Below, piece after piece: positions 24,882 through 33,873 of a stretch of DNA of 64,000 nt. Source of the stretch: Burkholderia sp. HI2500 (lineage in GTDB: Bacteria > Pseudomonadota > Gammaproteobacteria > Burkholderiales > Burkholderiaceae); assembly GCF_002223055.1 (NCBI RefSeq), contig NZ_NKFL01000006.1, positions 1,302,001 through 1,366,000 of the forward strand, in the 5' to 3' direction. A program made the position numbers and the translations under genes. Positions within the stretch are counted from its first letter, which is position 1, and each line of letters opens with the position of its first letter. The notes beneath the pieces are model-generated. The model saw only the letters and a program-made list of their open reading frames with translations. It made no database searches and had not been told where the DNA came from.

Positions 24882-25298
24882 TCACCACGGCCAGAACATC
24901 GACGCGATGGACAGCGCCAGCGCCGCGCAAAGCGGCGAGTAATACAGCGTGTCCATGCGTGCGAAACGCGAGCCGCGAATCCGCTTGAAGAAGCCGACGT
25001 AACGGAAATCGCCGACGGCCCGCACCGCGAAGATCAGTGCGAACGCAACGACCGCGAACGAGATCGTGCCGGGATACGCGTTCGGCCCCAGCCAGCCGGC
25101 ACGCGCGGCAACCATGCACGCGCCGCCCAGCAACGCCACCGCGACCGCAAGCGTGCCGATGGCAGTCGGCCGCAATAGCGGCTCGCCGTCCTGCTCCGGA
25201 ATGGCCGCCCCCTTGCCGCGCCGCCCGCCCAACGCCCAGTAGACGTGAACGAGCGCGATTGCGCAAAGCGTCGGCACGCTGAAATACGCTCCGGTCAT
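24882..25298 (-). CDS. DUF3995 membrane protein
   Basis: This 138-residue protein has four predicted membrane helices: about 5-25, 47-67, 78-100 and 118-136. The VHVYWALGG motif near residues 18-26 and the VGFFKRIRGSRFARMDTLYYSPLC stretch (in parts) are as in DUF3995 proteins. Function is unknown. It is convergent with kptA and divergent from ald. Confidence 0.8.
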   Translation of the reverse strand: MTGAYFSVPTLCAIALVHVYWALGGRRGKGAAIPEQDGEPLLRPTAIGTLAVAVALLGGACMVAARAGWLGPNAYPGTISFAVVAFALIFAVRAVGDFRYVGFFKRIRGSRFARMDTLYYSPLCAALALSIASMFWPW

Positions 25299-25643
25299 GT
25301 TGGTCAGTGCCCTCGTGTCGTTGTCTCGTTATCGCGATGTGTTGCCGGCAACGTTCCGGCGCGCGGCCTCGGTCCGAGCCACACGTGACGATACCGAAAC
25401 CCGGCACCACGTGCATTGCGACCTCCGGTCGCAACCTGCCACCCGCCACCCGCGACAGCGCATGTTGCGATGCAGTGCGCGCGCCGGTGAACGCGGTCCG
25501 GCCGCTTGACTTCCCTCCCCGCACTACTACCCTGATATTCCAGTACTGCGGTCGATACGCTCCTGCATGATCGGCCGCACGGGCAACGTTCGCCGCATGG
25601 CGCACCTGCACGACAACGATAACGAAGGCCATGGAGGCGACTC
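25299..25643. other. Intergenic region, 345 bases, between the DUF3995 gene and ald
   Basis: This divergent region must hold promoters for both genes. I see no open frame with coding character and no clear dyad. GGAGGCGACTC just before the ald ATG is its ribosome site. The Lrp/AsnC gene often found beside ald is absent. Confidence 0.45.
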
Positions 25644-26759
25644 ATGCTGATCGGTGTGCCGAAAGAGATCAAGAACCACGAATATCGCGTGGGCCTCACG
25701 CCGGCCGGCGCGCGCGAACTGACGCGGCACGGCCATCGCGTATTGGTGCAGCGCGGCGCGGGCACGGCGATCGGCCTGCTCGACAACGACTACACGGCCG
25801 CGGGCGCAGCGCTCTGCGACGGCGCCGACGAAGTCTTCGCGCGCGTCGACATGATCATCAAGGTCAAGGAGCCGCAGCCGGCGGAATGCGCGATGCTGCG
25901 GCGCGGCCAGATCCTCTACACGTACCTGCATCTCGCACCCGATCCCGACCAGGCGGCCGCGCTCGTGAAGTCCGGCGCCGTCTGCATCGCGTACGAAACC
26001 GTGACGGGCCCCGGTGGCGGCCTGCCGCTGCTCGCGCCGATGAGCGAGGTGGCCGGGCGCATGTCGATCCAGGTCGCGGCGACTCATCTCGAAAGCCCGC
26101 GCGGCGGGCGTGGCCTGCTGATGGCCGGGGTGCCCGGCGTGCCGGCCGCGCACGTCGTCGTGCTCGGCGCGGGCGTGGTGGGCACCGGCGCCCTGCAGAT
26201 GGCGGTCGGCCTCGGCGCACGCGTCACCGTGCTCGATACCAACGTGAACCGGCTGCGCCAGCTCGACCTCGTCTTCGCCAACCGGATCGCGACCGTCTGC
26301 TCGAATGCACACACGATCGACGAAGCCGTGCGCGACGCCGACGTCGTGATCGGCGCCGTGCTGGTGCCGGGCGCATCGGCGCCGCGGCTCGTCACGCGCG
26401 ACATGATCGCGACGATGCGCACGGGAGCGGTCGTCGTCGACGTCGCGATCGACCAGGGCGGCTGCTTCGAGACTTCGCATGCGACGACGCACGCGGACCC
26501 GACCTTCGTCGTCGACGGCGTCGTGCACTACTGCGTCGCGAACATGCCCGGCGCAGTCGCGCGCACGTCGACCTTCGCGCTCAACAACGCGACGCTCACC
26601 CATGCGCTCGCGCTCGCCGACAAGGGCTGGAAGCAGGCGATGACCGACGATCCGCATCTGCGCGCGGGCCTGAACGTATGCGACGGACACATCACGTACG
26701 AAGCCGTCGCGCTCGCGCTCGGCCTACCCTATGTGCCGGCGGCCGGCGTACTGGCATGA
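25644..26759 (+). CDS. ald: Alanine dehydrogenase
   Basis: This 371-residue NAD-dependent enzyme interconverts L-alanine and pyruvate plus ammonia. The N-terminus MLIGVPKEIKNHEYRVGLTP is diagnostic. The catalytic lysine K75 (IKVKEPQ) and histidine H96 (YLHLAPD) are in place, and the NAD site is VLGAGVVGTGALQMAVGLG near 170-188. DVAIDQGGCFETSHATTH follows, with the conserved Asp of the family. GGAGG precedes the ATG at 25644. Single gene, convergent with polX. Confidence 0.96.
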   Translation: MLIGVPKEIKNHEYRVGLTPAGARELTRHGHRVLVQRGAGTAIGLLDNDYTAAGAALCDGADEVFARVDMIIKVKEPQPAECAMLRRGQILYTYLHLAPDPDQAAALVKSGAVCIAYETVTGPGGGLPLLAPMSEVAGRMSIQVAATHLESPRGGRGLLMAGVPGVPAAHVVVLGAGVVGTGALQMAVGLGARVTVLDTNVNRLRQLDLVFANRIATVCSNAHTIDEAVRDADVVIGAVLVPGASAPRLVTRDMIATMRTGAVVVDVAIDQGGCFETSHATTHADPTFVVDGVVHYCVANMPGAVARTSTFALNNATLTHALALADKGWKQAMTDDPHLRAGLNVCDGHITYEAVALALGLPYVPAAGVLA

Positions 26760-26813
26760 CGTGACCACATTCATGACCGGCCAGCCGCTGACGGCACGCG
26801 CCGCCGGCTGCGT

Positions 26814-28583
26814 TCACGCGCCCTTCGCGCCGCCGCTGCGCTTCGACGCGCCGCCCGCTCCCATCGTGCGTGCAAGCAGCGGCCGCAATTGCGCGAGCGT
26901 GCGCGTGTTCAGCACGTCGGGCCGCGTGAGCCAGCCCCGTCGCGCCTGATCGACGCCGTACGCAAGATTGTCGAGTTCGTCCGCACTGCACGCATCCGAG
27001 CCGATCGCCACCGGCACGCCGGCCTTCGCGGCCTCGCGGCACCAGACGTCCGGCAGGTCGAGCCGCCGCGGCTGCGCATCGAGTTCGACGAAGCAACCGC
27101 GCGCCGCGGCGTGCGCGATCACGCGCGTCACATCGAGTTCGCAAGCATCGCGCTCGCCGAGCACGCGGCCCGTCGGGTGCGCGAGAATCGTGAAATGCGG
27201 ATGATCCATCGCGCGCAGCATGCGCGCGGTCTGTGCGTCGCGCGACAGCTCGAAGCCGTCGCGTACCACGCCGACCACGAGATCGAGCCGGCCGAGCATC
27301 GCATCGGGCACATCGAGGCTGCCGTCCTCTCGAATGCCGGCCTCCACGCCCTTGAGCAGCACCAAATCGTCGAACGACGCGTTGAGACGATCGATCTCGT
27401 CGAGCTGCCGGGCAAGCCAGTCGAAGTCGCTGCGGCTGCCGCCGGCATGCGGCGCCCGGTCGGTGATGGCCAGGTACGCGAACCCGCGTGCGCGTGCCGC
27501 ATCGGCCATCGCACGCAGGCTGTCGCGGCCGGCAGACGCGTCGGTATGCGCGTGCAGGTCGCCGCGCACGTGCTTGCGCTCGACCAGTGCCGGCAGCGTG
27601 CCCGCGCGCGCGGCCTCGATCTCGCCGCGATCCTCGCGCAACTCGGGCGGCACGTCGTGCAACCCGATCGCTGCATAGACCGACGCCTCGGTCGCGCCGG
27701 CAATCCGTTCGTCGCCGCGAAACACGCCGTACTCGTTGATCTTCAGTCCGCCGGCCTGCGCGATCCTGCGCAACGCGATGTTGTGCGCTTTCGATCCGGT
27801 GAAATAGACGAGCGCCGCGCCGAACGCGTCGGCATCGACGACGCGCAGGTCGACCTGCAACCCGCTGGCGAGCACGACGCTCGACTTCGTCTTGCCGTGC
27901 GCGAGCACGCGCGCGACCTCGCCGTGGCCGACGAACGCGTCGGCGACAGCCACCGGATCACGTGCGGTAACGAGGATGTCGAGATCGCCGACCGTCTCGC
28001 GGCGGCGGCGAAAGCTGCCGGCCGGCACGGCGTTGCCGACGCCCGCGATCGCGCGCAGGCGTTCGAGCAGCGGCTGCAGCGCGTGCATCGCATCCGGCAG
28101 CAGGAAGCGTTGAGGTTCGCGCTTCAGCCGGTCGTCGATCGCTTCGAGCAGATGCGCTTCGGTTTTCGCGCCGAAGCCCGGCAACTCGCGCACGTGCCCG
28201 CTCTTCGCTTCCGCGCGAAGCTGCTCGAGCGAATCGACGTGCAGTGCGTCATGGAGCGCCTTCACACGCTTCGCGCCGAGCCCCGGCACGTCAAGCAGCT
28301 CGACGATCGCGCCCGGCAACGCGTGACGCAGCGTTTGCTGCAGTTCGCAGGTGCCGGTCGCGGCAATCTCGCGCAGCTTCGACGCGAGATCGGGCCCGAT
28401 CGACGGAATCTTCCCGAGATCGTCGCCGTTCGCGATCATCGTCGGGATATCGCGCCCGTAGTCGGCAATCGTCCGTGCTGCGTTGCGATAGGCACGCACC
28501 CGGAACGGATTGGCGCCCTGGATCTCGAGCATGTCGGCGATCTCGGCGAACACCGCCGCACACTCGGCATTGTGGATCGGCAT
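26814..28583 (-). CDS. polX: DNA polymerase/3'-5' exonuclease PolX
   Basis: This 589-residue repair protein has an N-terminal helix-hairpin-helix part (IPSIGPDLASKLREI and VPGLGAKRVKAL) and a family X polymerase domain with the acidic pair in VGDLDILVTA. A C-terminal PHP phosphoesterase starts near residue 345 with DLHAHTDASAG and also carries HPHFTILAHPTGR. It fills short gaps in base excision repair. Length agrees with Bacillus and Thermus PolX. Convergent with ald, 54 bases apart. Confidence 0.94.
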   Translation of the reverse strand: MPIHNAECAAVFAEIADMLEIQGANPFRVRAYRNAARTIADYGRDIPTMIANGDDLGKIPSIGPDLASKLREIAATGTCELQQTLRHALPGAIVELLDVPGLGAKRVKALHDALHVDSLEQLRAEAKSGHVRELPGFGAKTEAHLLEAIDDRLKREPQRFLLPDAMHALQPLLERLRAIAGVGNAVPAGSFRRRRETVGDLDILVTARDPVAVADAFVGHGEVARVLAHGKTKSSVVLASGLQVDLRVVDADAFGAALVYFTGSKAHNIALRRIAQAGGLKINEYGVFRGDERIAGATEASVYAAIGLHDVPPELREDRGEIEAARAGTLPALVERKHVRGDLHAHTDASAGRDSLRAMADAARARGFAYLAITDRAPHAGGSRSDFDWLARQLDEIDRLNASFDDLVLLKGVEAGIREDGSLDVPDAMLGRLDLVVGVVRDGFELSRDAQTARMLRAMDHPHFTILAHPTGRVLGERDACELDVTRVIAHAAARGCFVELDAQPRRLDLPDVWCREAAKAGVPVAIGSDACSADELDNLAYGVDQARRGWLTRPDVLNTRTLAQLRPLLARTMGAGGASKRSGGAKGA

Positions 28584-28738
28584 GATCGGCGTGGCTCCCT
28601 TCCACGTGGATGGCGCCGCGCGCGTGCGCGACAGCGTCTGCCCGCCCGGCGCCGCATGCTGACGCCGCCGGGTGCCCGTTCATCATCGTACGCCGGCCGC
28701 GCCGCGCGTGCAGCGCCGTGATGGCGACGATGACAGCG

Positions 28739-29131
28739 TCAGAGGGAGGCGCGCGGTGTCGTGGCGTAGTGCCGCTCGTAGATCGACTGGCAATGCGTGC
28801 AGCGTTCGGCGGCCGGGCGCGCCAGCAGGCGCTCGTAGCCGACCGAGCCGTCGCAGTCGATGCACTCGCCGTAGCTGCCGTCGCGCATTCGCTGCTGGGC
28901 ACGGCCGATCGCGCGCAGCTCGGTCAGTTTCATGCCGATCAACGCATGATCGACGTCGACGAACAGATCCGCATTGGCCTCGTCGCCCTCGTCCGGCGCC
29001 GCGCCGGCGAGGTCTGCGTAGGACTCCGACGCGCGCTGGTCTTCGCTCGCGCGGATCTCCGCACGCAACGTCTGCTCGCTCTCGTTCAGCCGCTGTTTCA
29101 GCGTCTGCCGTTGTTGTGGGTCGAGCGACAT
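28739..29131 (-). CDS. DksA/TraR-family zinc-finger protein
   Basis: This 130-residue protein has a glutamate-rich helical N-terminus (LKQRLNESEQTLRAEI) and the C-terminal C4 zinc finger, CIDC and CTHC about 20 residues apart, with the signature ERLLARPAAERCTHCQ. DksA/TraR proteins bind the RNA polymerase secondary channel. The N-terminal coiled-coil tip lacks the clear DxxDxA pattern; it has EGDEANADLFVDVD instead, so it may be a regulatory variant of the YbiI/YocK kind. The ATG at 29131 has GGAGA upstream; a frame open to 29455 is not coding. Confidence 0.85.
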   Translation of the reverse strand: MSLDPQQRQTLKQRLNESEQTLRAEIRASEDQRASESYADLAGAAPDEGDEANADLFVDVDHALIGMKLTELRAIGRAQQRMRDGSYGECIDCDGSVGYERLLARPAAERCTHCQSIYERHYATTPRASL

Positions 29132-29517
29132 GGCCGTCTCTCCTGTTCCGGGTTCCGCGCGGAGCATGGCGGCGCGCGGTGTCGCGCCGGTGCGCGGCGG
29201 CCCGGCGTCACCGCCAGCCACCGTGTCCGGATGGGCGCGCGGCGACACGAAGAGCGCCGGACGCATTCGACGCAGGATAAACCCATTGAACACGCGTGTG
29301 TTGACCGGAATCAGCGTGTCGGTCAGGCAGCGGCAGCCGTGCGGAAACTGGGGCCGGACGCGTAATCCGGACCCGCGGTGCGCGCTCGGACACTCGGCGG
29401 CACGACCGCAGCGCAGCAATTTTCCGCACGGCCACAACGCTTCGTCCGCGCGCACGAACCGGCATTACGCCGTCGGGACGATCGCTCGCGCGGCGCCGCC
29501 TCGATCTTTCGTGATCC
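29132..29517. other. Intergenic region, 386 bases
   Basis: It lies between the start of the DksA/TraR-like gene and the stop of the sugar transferase gene, both on the minus strand. It should contain the promoter of the former. I see no gene or strong hairpin. Confidence 0.4.
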
Positions 29518-30948
29518 TCAGAATGCATTGCGCCCGATGAAGCCGCGCACGACCGTCAACAGGATGATCTTCATGTCGAACCAGAAGCTCCAGTTCTGCA
29601 TGTAGAACAGATCGAACTTCACGCGTGCTGCCATCGCCTCGACCTTGCGCGTTTCACCGCGATAGCCGTTCACCTGCGCCCATCCGGTGATGCCGGGCCG
29701 CACGCGGTAGCGGTACATGTAGCAGTCGATCAATTGCCGATAGAGGTCGTCGTGTTCGATCGCGTGCGGGCGCGGCCCGACCACCGACATCTGCCCGAAC
29801 AGCACGTTGAAGAACTGCGGCAGTTCGTCGAGCGACGTACGCCGCAGGAACGCGCCGACGCGCGTGATGCGCGAATCGTTGCGCGACGCCTGCTGCAGCA
29901 CGCCCGGCTGGGCGCGATGCACGCGCATGGTCCGGAACTTGAGAATGTCGAACTCCCGGCCGTCGACACCCTTGCGGCGCTGCCTGAACAGCACGGGCCC
30001 CGGTGACGACAGCTTGACCGCGATCGCCAGCATCGACAGCAGCGGCAGCAACGGAATCAGCACGCCGAATGCGAACAGCCGGTCGAACGCGAACTTCGCC
30101 CACAGCTCCGGCGCCGAACGCGGCGTGGTCGCGAGGTTGATGGCGGGCATGCCGAGCACGTCGGTCGCCGAGCGATCGACCACCGCCATCTGCCGCACGT
30201 CGGGCAACAGCCGCAGTTCCACGAACTCGTCGCGCAACTCGCGCACGATGCGCTGGATCCGCCACTCGTGCGACATCGGCAGCGTGAGCCAGACCTCGTC
30301 GATGTCGCCGCCGCGAATCAGGTCACGCAATACGCTCCAGTCGTCGATTACCGGCACGCCGCCGATGCCGCCGGTGCCGCCGGTAGCAGCCGGTGCGTCG
30401 TCGTCGAATACGCATGCGGCCACGAACGGGCCGTTCGGCGCGAGCTGCATCCGCTCGACCGCGACACGCCCATATGCCGTTGCGCCCACCACCGCGACGC
30501 GGCGCTGCCGCGCGCGCGGGTCGTCACGCGTCAGCGCGAGCGCCAGCAGCGCGGCACGGCCGAGCAGCAACGCAGCATCGCCGGCCAGCACCGTCCGCAC
30601 GATCCAGCGTGTCGTGATCGTGCCGCCGCGATTCATGATCCACATCGCGGCGGTGACCGTCAGCACGCTCGCGCAGACGAGCGCCACCATCGTCTGCGTC
30701 AGTGCATGCGTGCCGCCTTGCGGCGCCACGCTGCCGCGCACGGTGCGCAGGTAGCGCGGCAGCAAGGCCACGGTCAGCACGCACAGCAGCGCGATCGCGC
30801 CGCGCTGCGCGTCGGACAGCGCGTGCCACGCGAGGCCCGACGCCGCCTGCGCCGCGAGCGCGCCTGCCAGCACGAGCGTGGCGTCGATAACTGCGATCAC
30901 AGAACGCCGCATCGAATTCGTCCCACCGGACTTCGATTGCATCGTCAT
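29518..30948 (-). CDS. Undecaprenyl-phosphate sugar-1-phosphate transferase (WcaJ-like)
   Basis: This 476-residue polyprenyl glycosylphosphotransferase loads the first sugar phosphate, usually glucose, onto undecaprenyl phosphate to start EPS repeat synthesis. It has four N-terminal membrane helices, a Rossmann-like middle domain (RVAVVGATAYGRVAVERM), a fifth helix (FGVLIPLLPLLSMLAIAVKL), and the catalytic domain with KFRTMRVHR, SLDELPQFFNVLFGQMSVVG and RPGITGWAQVNGYRGE. The ATG at 30948 overlaps the stop of the Crp/Fnr gene (ATGA), so the two are coupled. This is the only initiating transferase in the window and is the likely partner of the EPS genes at 42-61 kb. Confidence 0.93.
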   Translation of the reverse strand: MTMQSKSGGTNSMRRSVIAVIDATLVLAGALAAQAASGLAWHALSDAQRGAIALLCVLTVALLPRYLRTVRGSVAPQGGTHALTQTMVALVCASVLTVTAAMWIMNRGGTITTRWIVRTVLAGDAALLLGRAALLALALTRDDPRARQRRVAVVGATAYGRVAVERMQLAPNGPFVAACVFDDDAPAATGGTGGIGGVPVIDDWSVLRDLIRGGDIDEVWLTLPMSHEWRIQRIVRELRDEFVELRLLPDVRQMAVVDRSATDVLGMPAINLATTPRSAPELWAKFAFDRLFAFGVLIPLLPLLSMLAIAVKLSSPGPVLFRQRRKGVDGREFDILKFRTMRVHRAQPGVLQQASRNDSRITRVGAFLRRTSLDELPQFFNVLFGQMSVVGPRPHAIEHDDLYRQLIDCYMYRYRVRPGITGWAQVNGYRGETRKVEAMAARVKFDLFYMQNWSFWFDMKIILLTVVRGFIGRNAF

Positions 30949-31727
30949 GCACCATGTGCCGGGAACCCGCGATGCACGTCCGGCATGCGCGGCCGAACCG
31001 GTGTCGGCCTCGCCGTCTCGCGCGTGCCGAGCAGCCTGCGATAGTCCTCGCGGATCAGGTTGTAGCATTCACACGCGTGATGTTCGAGGCCGTCGCGGTC
31101 GAGCACCGTGATACGGCCGCGGCGCTGCCGGATCAGCCCGGCTTCCTGCAGGTTGCCCGCCGCTTCCGTCACGCCTTCGCGGCGCACGCCGAGCATGTTC
31201 GCGATCGTCTGCTGCGTGACGGCCAGTTCGTCGCCGTCGATGCGGTCATGCGCAAGCAGCAGCCAGCGACTGAGCTGCTCGCTGACCGAGTGATGCCGGT
31301 TGCACAGCGCGCTGCGCGAGATCTGCGCCATCACCGCCTGGCAGTAGTTGAGCAGCAGCCGGTAGGTTTCCGGCGAGCGCTCGAATTCGGCGCGCATCAC
31401 GCAGCTCGGCACGCGATAAGCCATCCCGCCGATGCGGACCTCGACCCGTTGCGACGCCGCGGCGCCGCCGACCATCGTCGCGAGGCCGACCACCCCCTCG
31501 CGGCCGACCTGCGCCACCTCGACCATCGCACCGTCCTCCATCAGATGCTGCACCGACATCATCGACGTCGTCGGGAAATGCACGTGGCGCATCGGCTCGC
31601 CGACCCGGTCGAGCATCCCGGCCTTGATCCTGACCAGTTCGAGATGCGGTGCGATGGTGCGGATGCTGTCCTCCGGGAGGGCATCGAGGATGGCGTTCGC
31701 CGAGTAGCTCGAGTGAAGATGAAGCAT
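30945..31727 (-). CDS. Crp/Fnr-family transcriptional regulator, coupled to the priming transferase
   Basis: This 260-residue protein has a cyclic-nucleotide-binding-like beta-roll at about 15-130 and a winged helix with LAVTQQTIANMLGVRREGVTEAA near 175-200. The Fnr cysteine cluster is missing and the cAMP-contact RS motif is not conserved, so the ligand is something else or none. AAGGGATAC precedes the ATG at 31727. It overlaps the undecaprenyl-phosphate transferase by four bases and is divergent from a paralogue of the same length at 32650. BerA of B. cenocepacia, a c-di-GMP binder in this family, is the nearest known type; I cannot tell which paralogue is the orthologue from sequence alone. 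Confidence 0.88.
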   Translation of the reverse strand: MLHLHSSYSANAILDALPEDSIRTIAPHLELVRIKAGMLDRVGEPMRHVHFPTTSMMSVQHLMEDGAMVEVAQVGREGVVGLATMVGGAAASQRVEVRIGGMAYRVPSCVMRAEFERSPETYRLLLNYCQAVMAQISRSALCNRHHSVSEQLSRWLLLAHDRIDGDELAVTQQTIANMLGVRREGVTEAAGNLQEAGLIRQRRGRITVLDRDGLEHHACECYNLIREDYRRLLGTRETARPTPVRPRMPDVHRGFPAHGA

Positions 31728-32185
31728 GTCTGTATCCCTTTTATTGTCCGCGCCGCCTGCAGCCGCGTGCACGGAACTCGTTATCGCGATGCGCGCCCGG
31801 GACTGACCGTGGTTGCGGCCCACAACCCTGATTCCGACTGACCGTCGGCTTATCGCCGCCGGATCGAGTCGGCCGTCCCGTTTCGACACGCCAGCCCGAA
31901 TAAGCGATTTACGTGCCAATACATGCCCATCCTTAATATATGAATCACGCCTGATTTAGATCGACCGAATAACCGGCCAAGAAACAAAAAAAGCGTCTCA
32001 TTTCCGGACACTCTTCCTGATGGTGGACACTGCGGGCAATTTGACTGATCATTCATCTGCCTCGAGCCGAGGCAGCCGCACCGGTGCTGCACGGCTTGTC
32101 GCTCATATACTTACAGTCTATTTTCAATTGTTTCCATGACGTGCCCGGATAGCACTCCGGTATGGCATCGCGCCTCACACGGTTG

Positions 32186-32202
32186 TTTGAAACTGTCTCA
32201 AA
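32186..32202. promoter_or_regulatory. 17-base near-perfect dyad TTTGAAACTGTCTCAAA
   Basis: Read on either strand the site fits TTTGARACWGTYTCAAA. Arms pair at 7 of 8 positions around one central base. It lies in the middle of the divergent region, about 460 bases from either regulator gene. A Crp/Fnr or other dimeric regulator could bind. Confidence 0.45.
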
Positions 32203-32503
32203 TCTGAATCGGCACACTAATTTTCGCCTCTGTCATCCACCGCACAATTCTCACGCAACCGCCTGATTTATATAGACATTATTGAAATAGCAATTTATTT
32301 GTCAAAAAATGTTCAATGCCCATCTGGCACTTTTCCCGTGCGATGCGCCCCTCCCGGCAGATTGATTCACGGTCGACATGGAATGAATGCCCGAGGTCGC
32401 ATTCAACTTCCGGATGATTAATTTCACGGAAATGAGTCATTAAATCCGGATCACGTTTGCATGCGCCAAAATCGTCAAACTTTGTGAAATGACGTAATAT
32501 GCA

Positions 32504-32519
32504 ATTGATCGATTTCAAT
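32504..32519. promoter_or_regulatory. Crp-like half-site pair ATTGA-N6-TCAAT
   Basis: ATTGATCGATTTCAAT has 5-bp arms with a 6-base spacer, the geometry of CRP-family boxes. It is about 130 bases upstream of the second Crp/Fnr gene. Autoregulation is a reasonable inference; the arms are short, so chance is possible. Confidence 0.35.
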
Positions 32520-32649
32520 GGCGTGCTAGCCTTTTCGCCAGTATCGTCACTCCATTTTTGACGAACACAAGTCCGCACGATCGTGCGAATTCCCAATTCC
32601 CGGGATATCGCCGCGACGACGCGTGACCGCCACCCTACGAGGATGCGCC

Positions 32650-33432
32650 GTGACTCACCAGGCCCCGGATACCGTCGCGTACGCGAACGGCATGATCGAG
32701 CTTTCCCACAGCTTCGACGCGAACCGCTTTCTCGCGGCCATCGACCGCGACGAGCGCGCGACGCTGGCCCCCCACCTTCAACTCGTCCACCTGAAATCCG
32801 GGCAAGTGCTCTGCGAGCCCGGTGAAATGCTCGCGGCGGTCTACCTGCCCGTCACGACCGCGATTTCGCTGCAGTACGTGTCGTCCGGCGGCATGACGCT
32901 GGAAGTCGCGGAGATCGGCAGCGAGAGCGTGGTGTGCGACGACGTGATCGGCGGCAGCGGCCGGATGCCCTGCCGCGCCGTGGCCTGCCGCGACGGCTTC
33001 GTCTACCGGCTCGACCGGCGCGTGTTCGCCGCCGCGTTCGACGCATCGCCGGTGATCCGCCATCTCGTGTTCGTCTGCGTGCGGCTGCTGATGGCGCAGG
33101 TCTCGCAGATCACGTTCTGCAGCCGTCATCACGTGCTCAAACATCAGTTATGCAGATGGTTCCTGCTCGCGTACGACCGGACCCGCAGCATCGAGATCCA
33201 GGTGACGCACAGCATGCTGGCGCAGATGCTCGGCGTGCGGCGCGAAACGGTCACCGATGCCGCCGGCGAAATCCAGAAGCTGGGCCTGATCCGCCAGTAC
33301 CGGAGCTCGATCGAGCTCGCCGACCTCGACGGCCTCGAAAAAATGTCGTGCGGCTGCCGCGCGATCGTGCGCGACGAGATGAAGCGCATCCTGTCGGCCG
33401 ATTCGGGCGTGCCGGCCGCGTCGCGCGCCTGA
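32650..33432 (+). CDS. Crp/Fnr-family transcriptional regulator (BerA-like candidate)
   Basis: This 260-residue protein has the beta-roll sensor at about 20-135 (LKSGQVLCEPGEMLAAVYLP) and a winged helix with VTHSMLAQMLGVRRETVTDAAGE near 180-203. It is a clear paralogue of the divergent gene at 30945. I placed the start at the GTG at 32650, with GAGG eight bases upstream; a GTG at 32623 has no ribosome site and an ATG at 32692 would cut the sensor domain. It lies 189 bases before the carrier-protein operon. By position relative to the EPS genes it is my candidate for B. cenocepacia Bcam1349 (BerA), a c-di-GMP-dependent activator of biofilm polysaccharide; this is from memory. Confidence 0.87.
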   Translation: MTHQAPDTVAYANGMIELSHSFDANRFLAAIDRDERATLAPHLQLVHLKSGQVLCEPGEMLAAVYLPVTTAISLQYVSSGGMTLEVAEIGSESVVCDDVIGGSGRMPCRAVACRDGFVYRLDRRVFAAAFDASPVIRHLVFVCVRLLMAQVSQITFCSRHHVLKHQLCRWFLLAYDRTRSIEIQVTHSMLAQMLGVRRETVTDAAGEIQKLGLIRQYRSSIELADLDGLEKMSCGCRAIVRDEMKRILSADSGVPAASRA

Positions 33433-33621
33433 TCGGCGTGCCGCATCAGGACGGGACGCAGCGTCGCGTGCCGTCCGGTGCCTGCCGGGTCAGCTGTTTG
33501 TAGGGTGGCGAACAGAACACCGTGTCTGCCAATGGTCTACTGATGCCGGACTGCCGGGGGGACGTCAGCGCGTGTCGCGCGTCTGCCCGAGCGGACGACA
33601 CCACGCACGCCGGAGCAGCAC

Positions 33622-33873
33622 GTGAAAAACGAAATCAGAACCATCCTGAAACACGTCGCCCATCTCGAAGCCGCGATCGATTCGATCGGCGACGGGGACG
33701 ACCTCTACGACGCGGGCCTTTCGTCACTCGACACGATCCAGCTGATGCTCGCGATCGAGAAGCAATTCAACATCGAGATTCCCGACGAGATGCTGAACCG
33801 CAACCTGTTCCGCAGCATCGACGCGCTCGCGGACACGATCACCACGCTGCAACGCACCGAGCATTCAGCATGA
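33622..33873 (+). CDS. Acyl carrier protein of the amino acid:carrier-protein ligase operon
   Basis: This 83-residue carrier protein has the phosphopantetheine site at Ser35 in DAGLSSLDTIQLMLAIE. It is small, acidic and helical as expected. It is the first of five genes in which every junction overlaps by four bases. The neighbouring ligase, a homologue of serine-tRNA synthetases, is of the kind known to load glycine or alanine onto such carriers in Bradyrhizobium and Agrobacterium. No phosphopantetheinyl transferase is nearby. The ATG at 33622 has GGAGCAG ahead of it. Confidence 0.92.
   Translation: MKNEIRTILKHVAHLEAAIDSIGDGDDLYDAGLSSLDTIQLMLAIEKQFNIEIPDEMLNRNLFRSIDALADTITTLQRTEHSA

Larger units (their letters stand above)
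31728..32649. other. AT-rich 922-base regulatory region between divergent Crp/Fnr genes
   Basis: This is the most AT-rich stretch in the window (especially 31920-32560). It separates two divergently read Crp/Fnr regulators and carries at least two dyads (32186-32202 and 32504-32519). CCTGATTTA occurs twice (near 31950 and 32263). Two minus-strand frames (31850-32092, 32279-32596) lack ribosome sites and coding bias. A long leader, small RNA or horizontally acquired patch is possible. Confidence 0.5.

Noticed and set aside
31850..32092. An 80-codon minus-strand frame upstream of the first Crp/Fnr gene
   Set aside because: Same reasons: no ribosome site and no recognisable features.
32331..32350. 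TGGCACTTTTCCCGTGC as a sigma-54 promoter before the second Crp/Fnr gene
   Set aside because: GG to GC spacing is 12, not 10 bases, which sigma-54 does not tolerate.
32279..32596. A 105-codon minus-strand frame in the AT-rich intergenic region
   Set aside because: No ribosome site, no family resemblance and no third-position GC bias; the region is better seen as regulatory.
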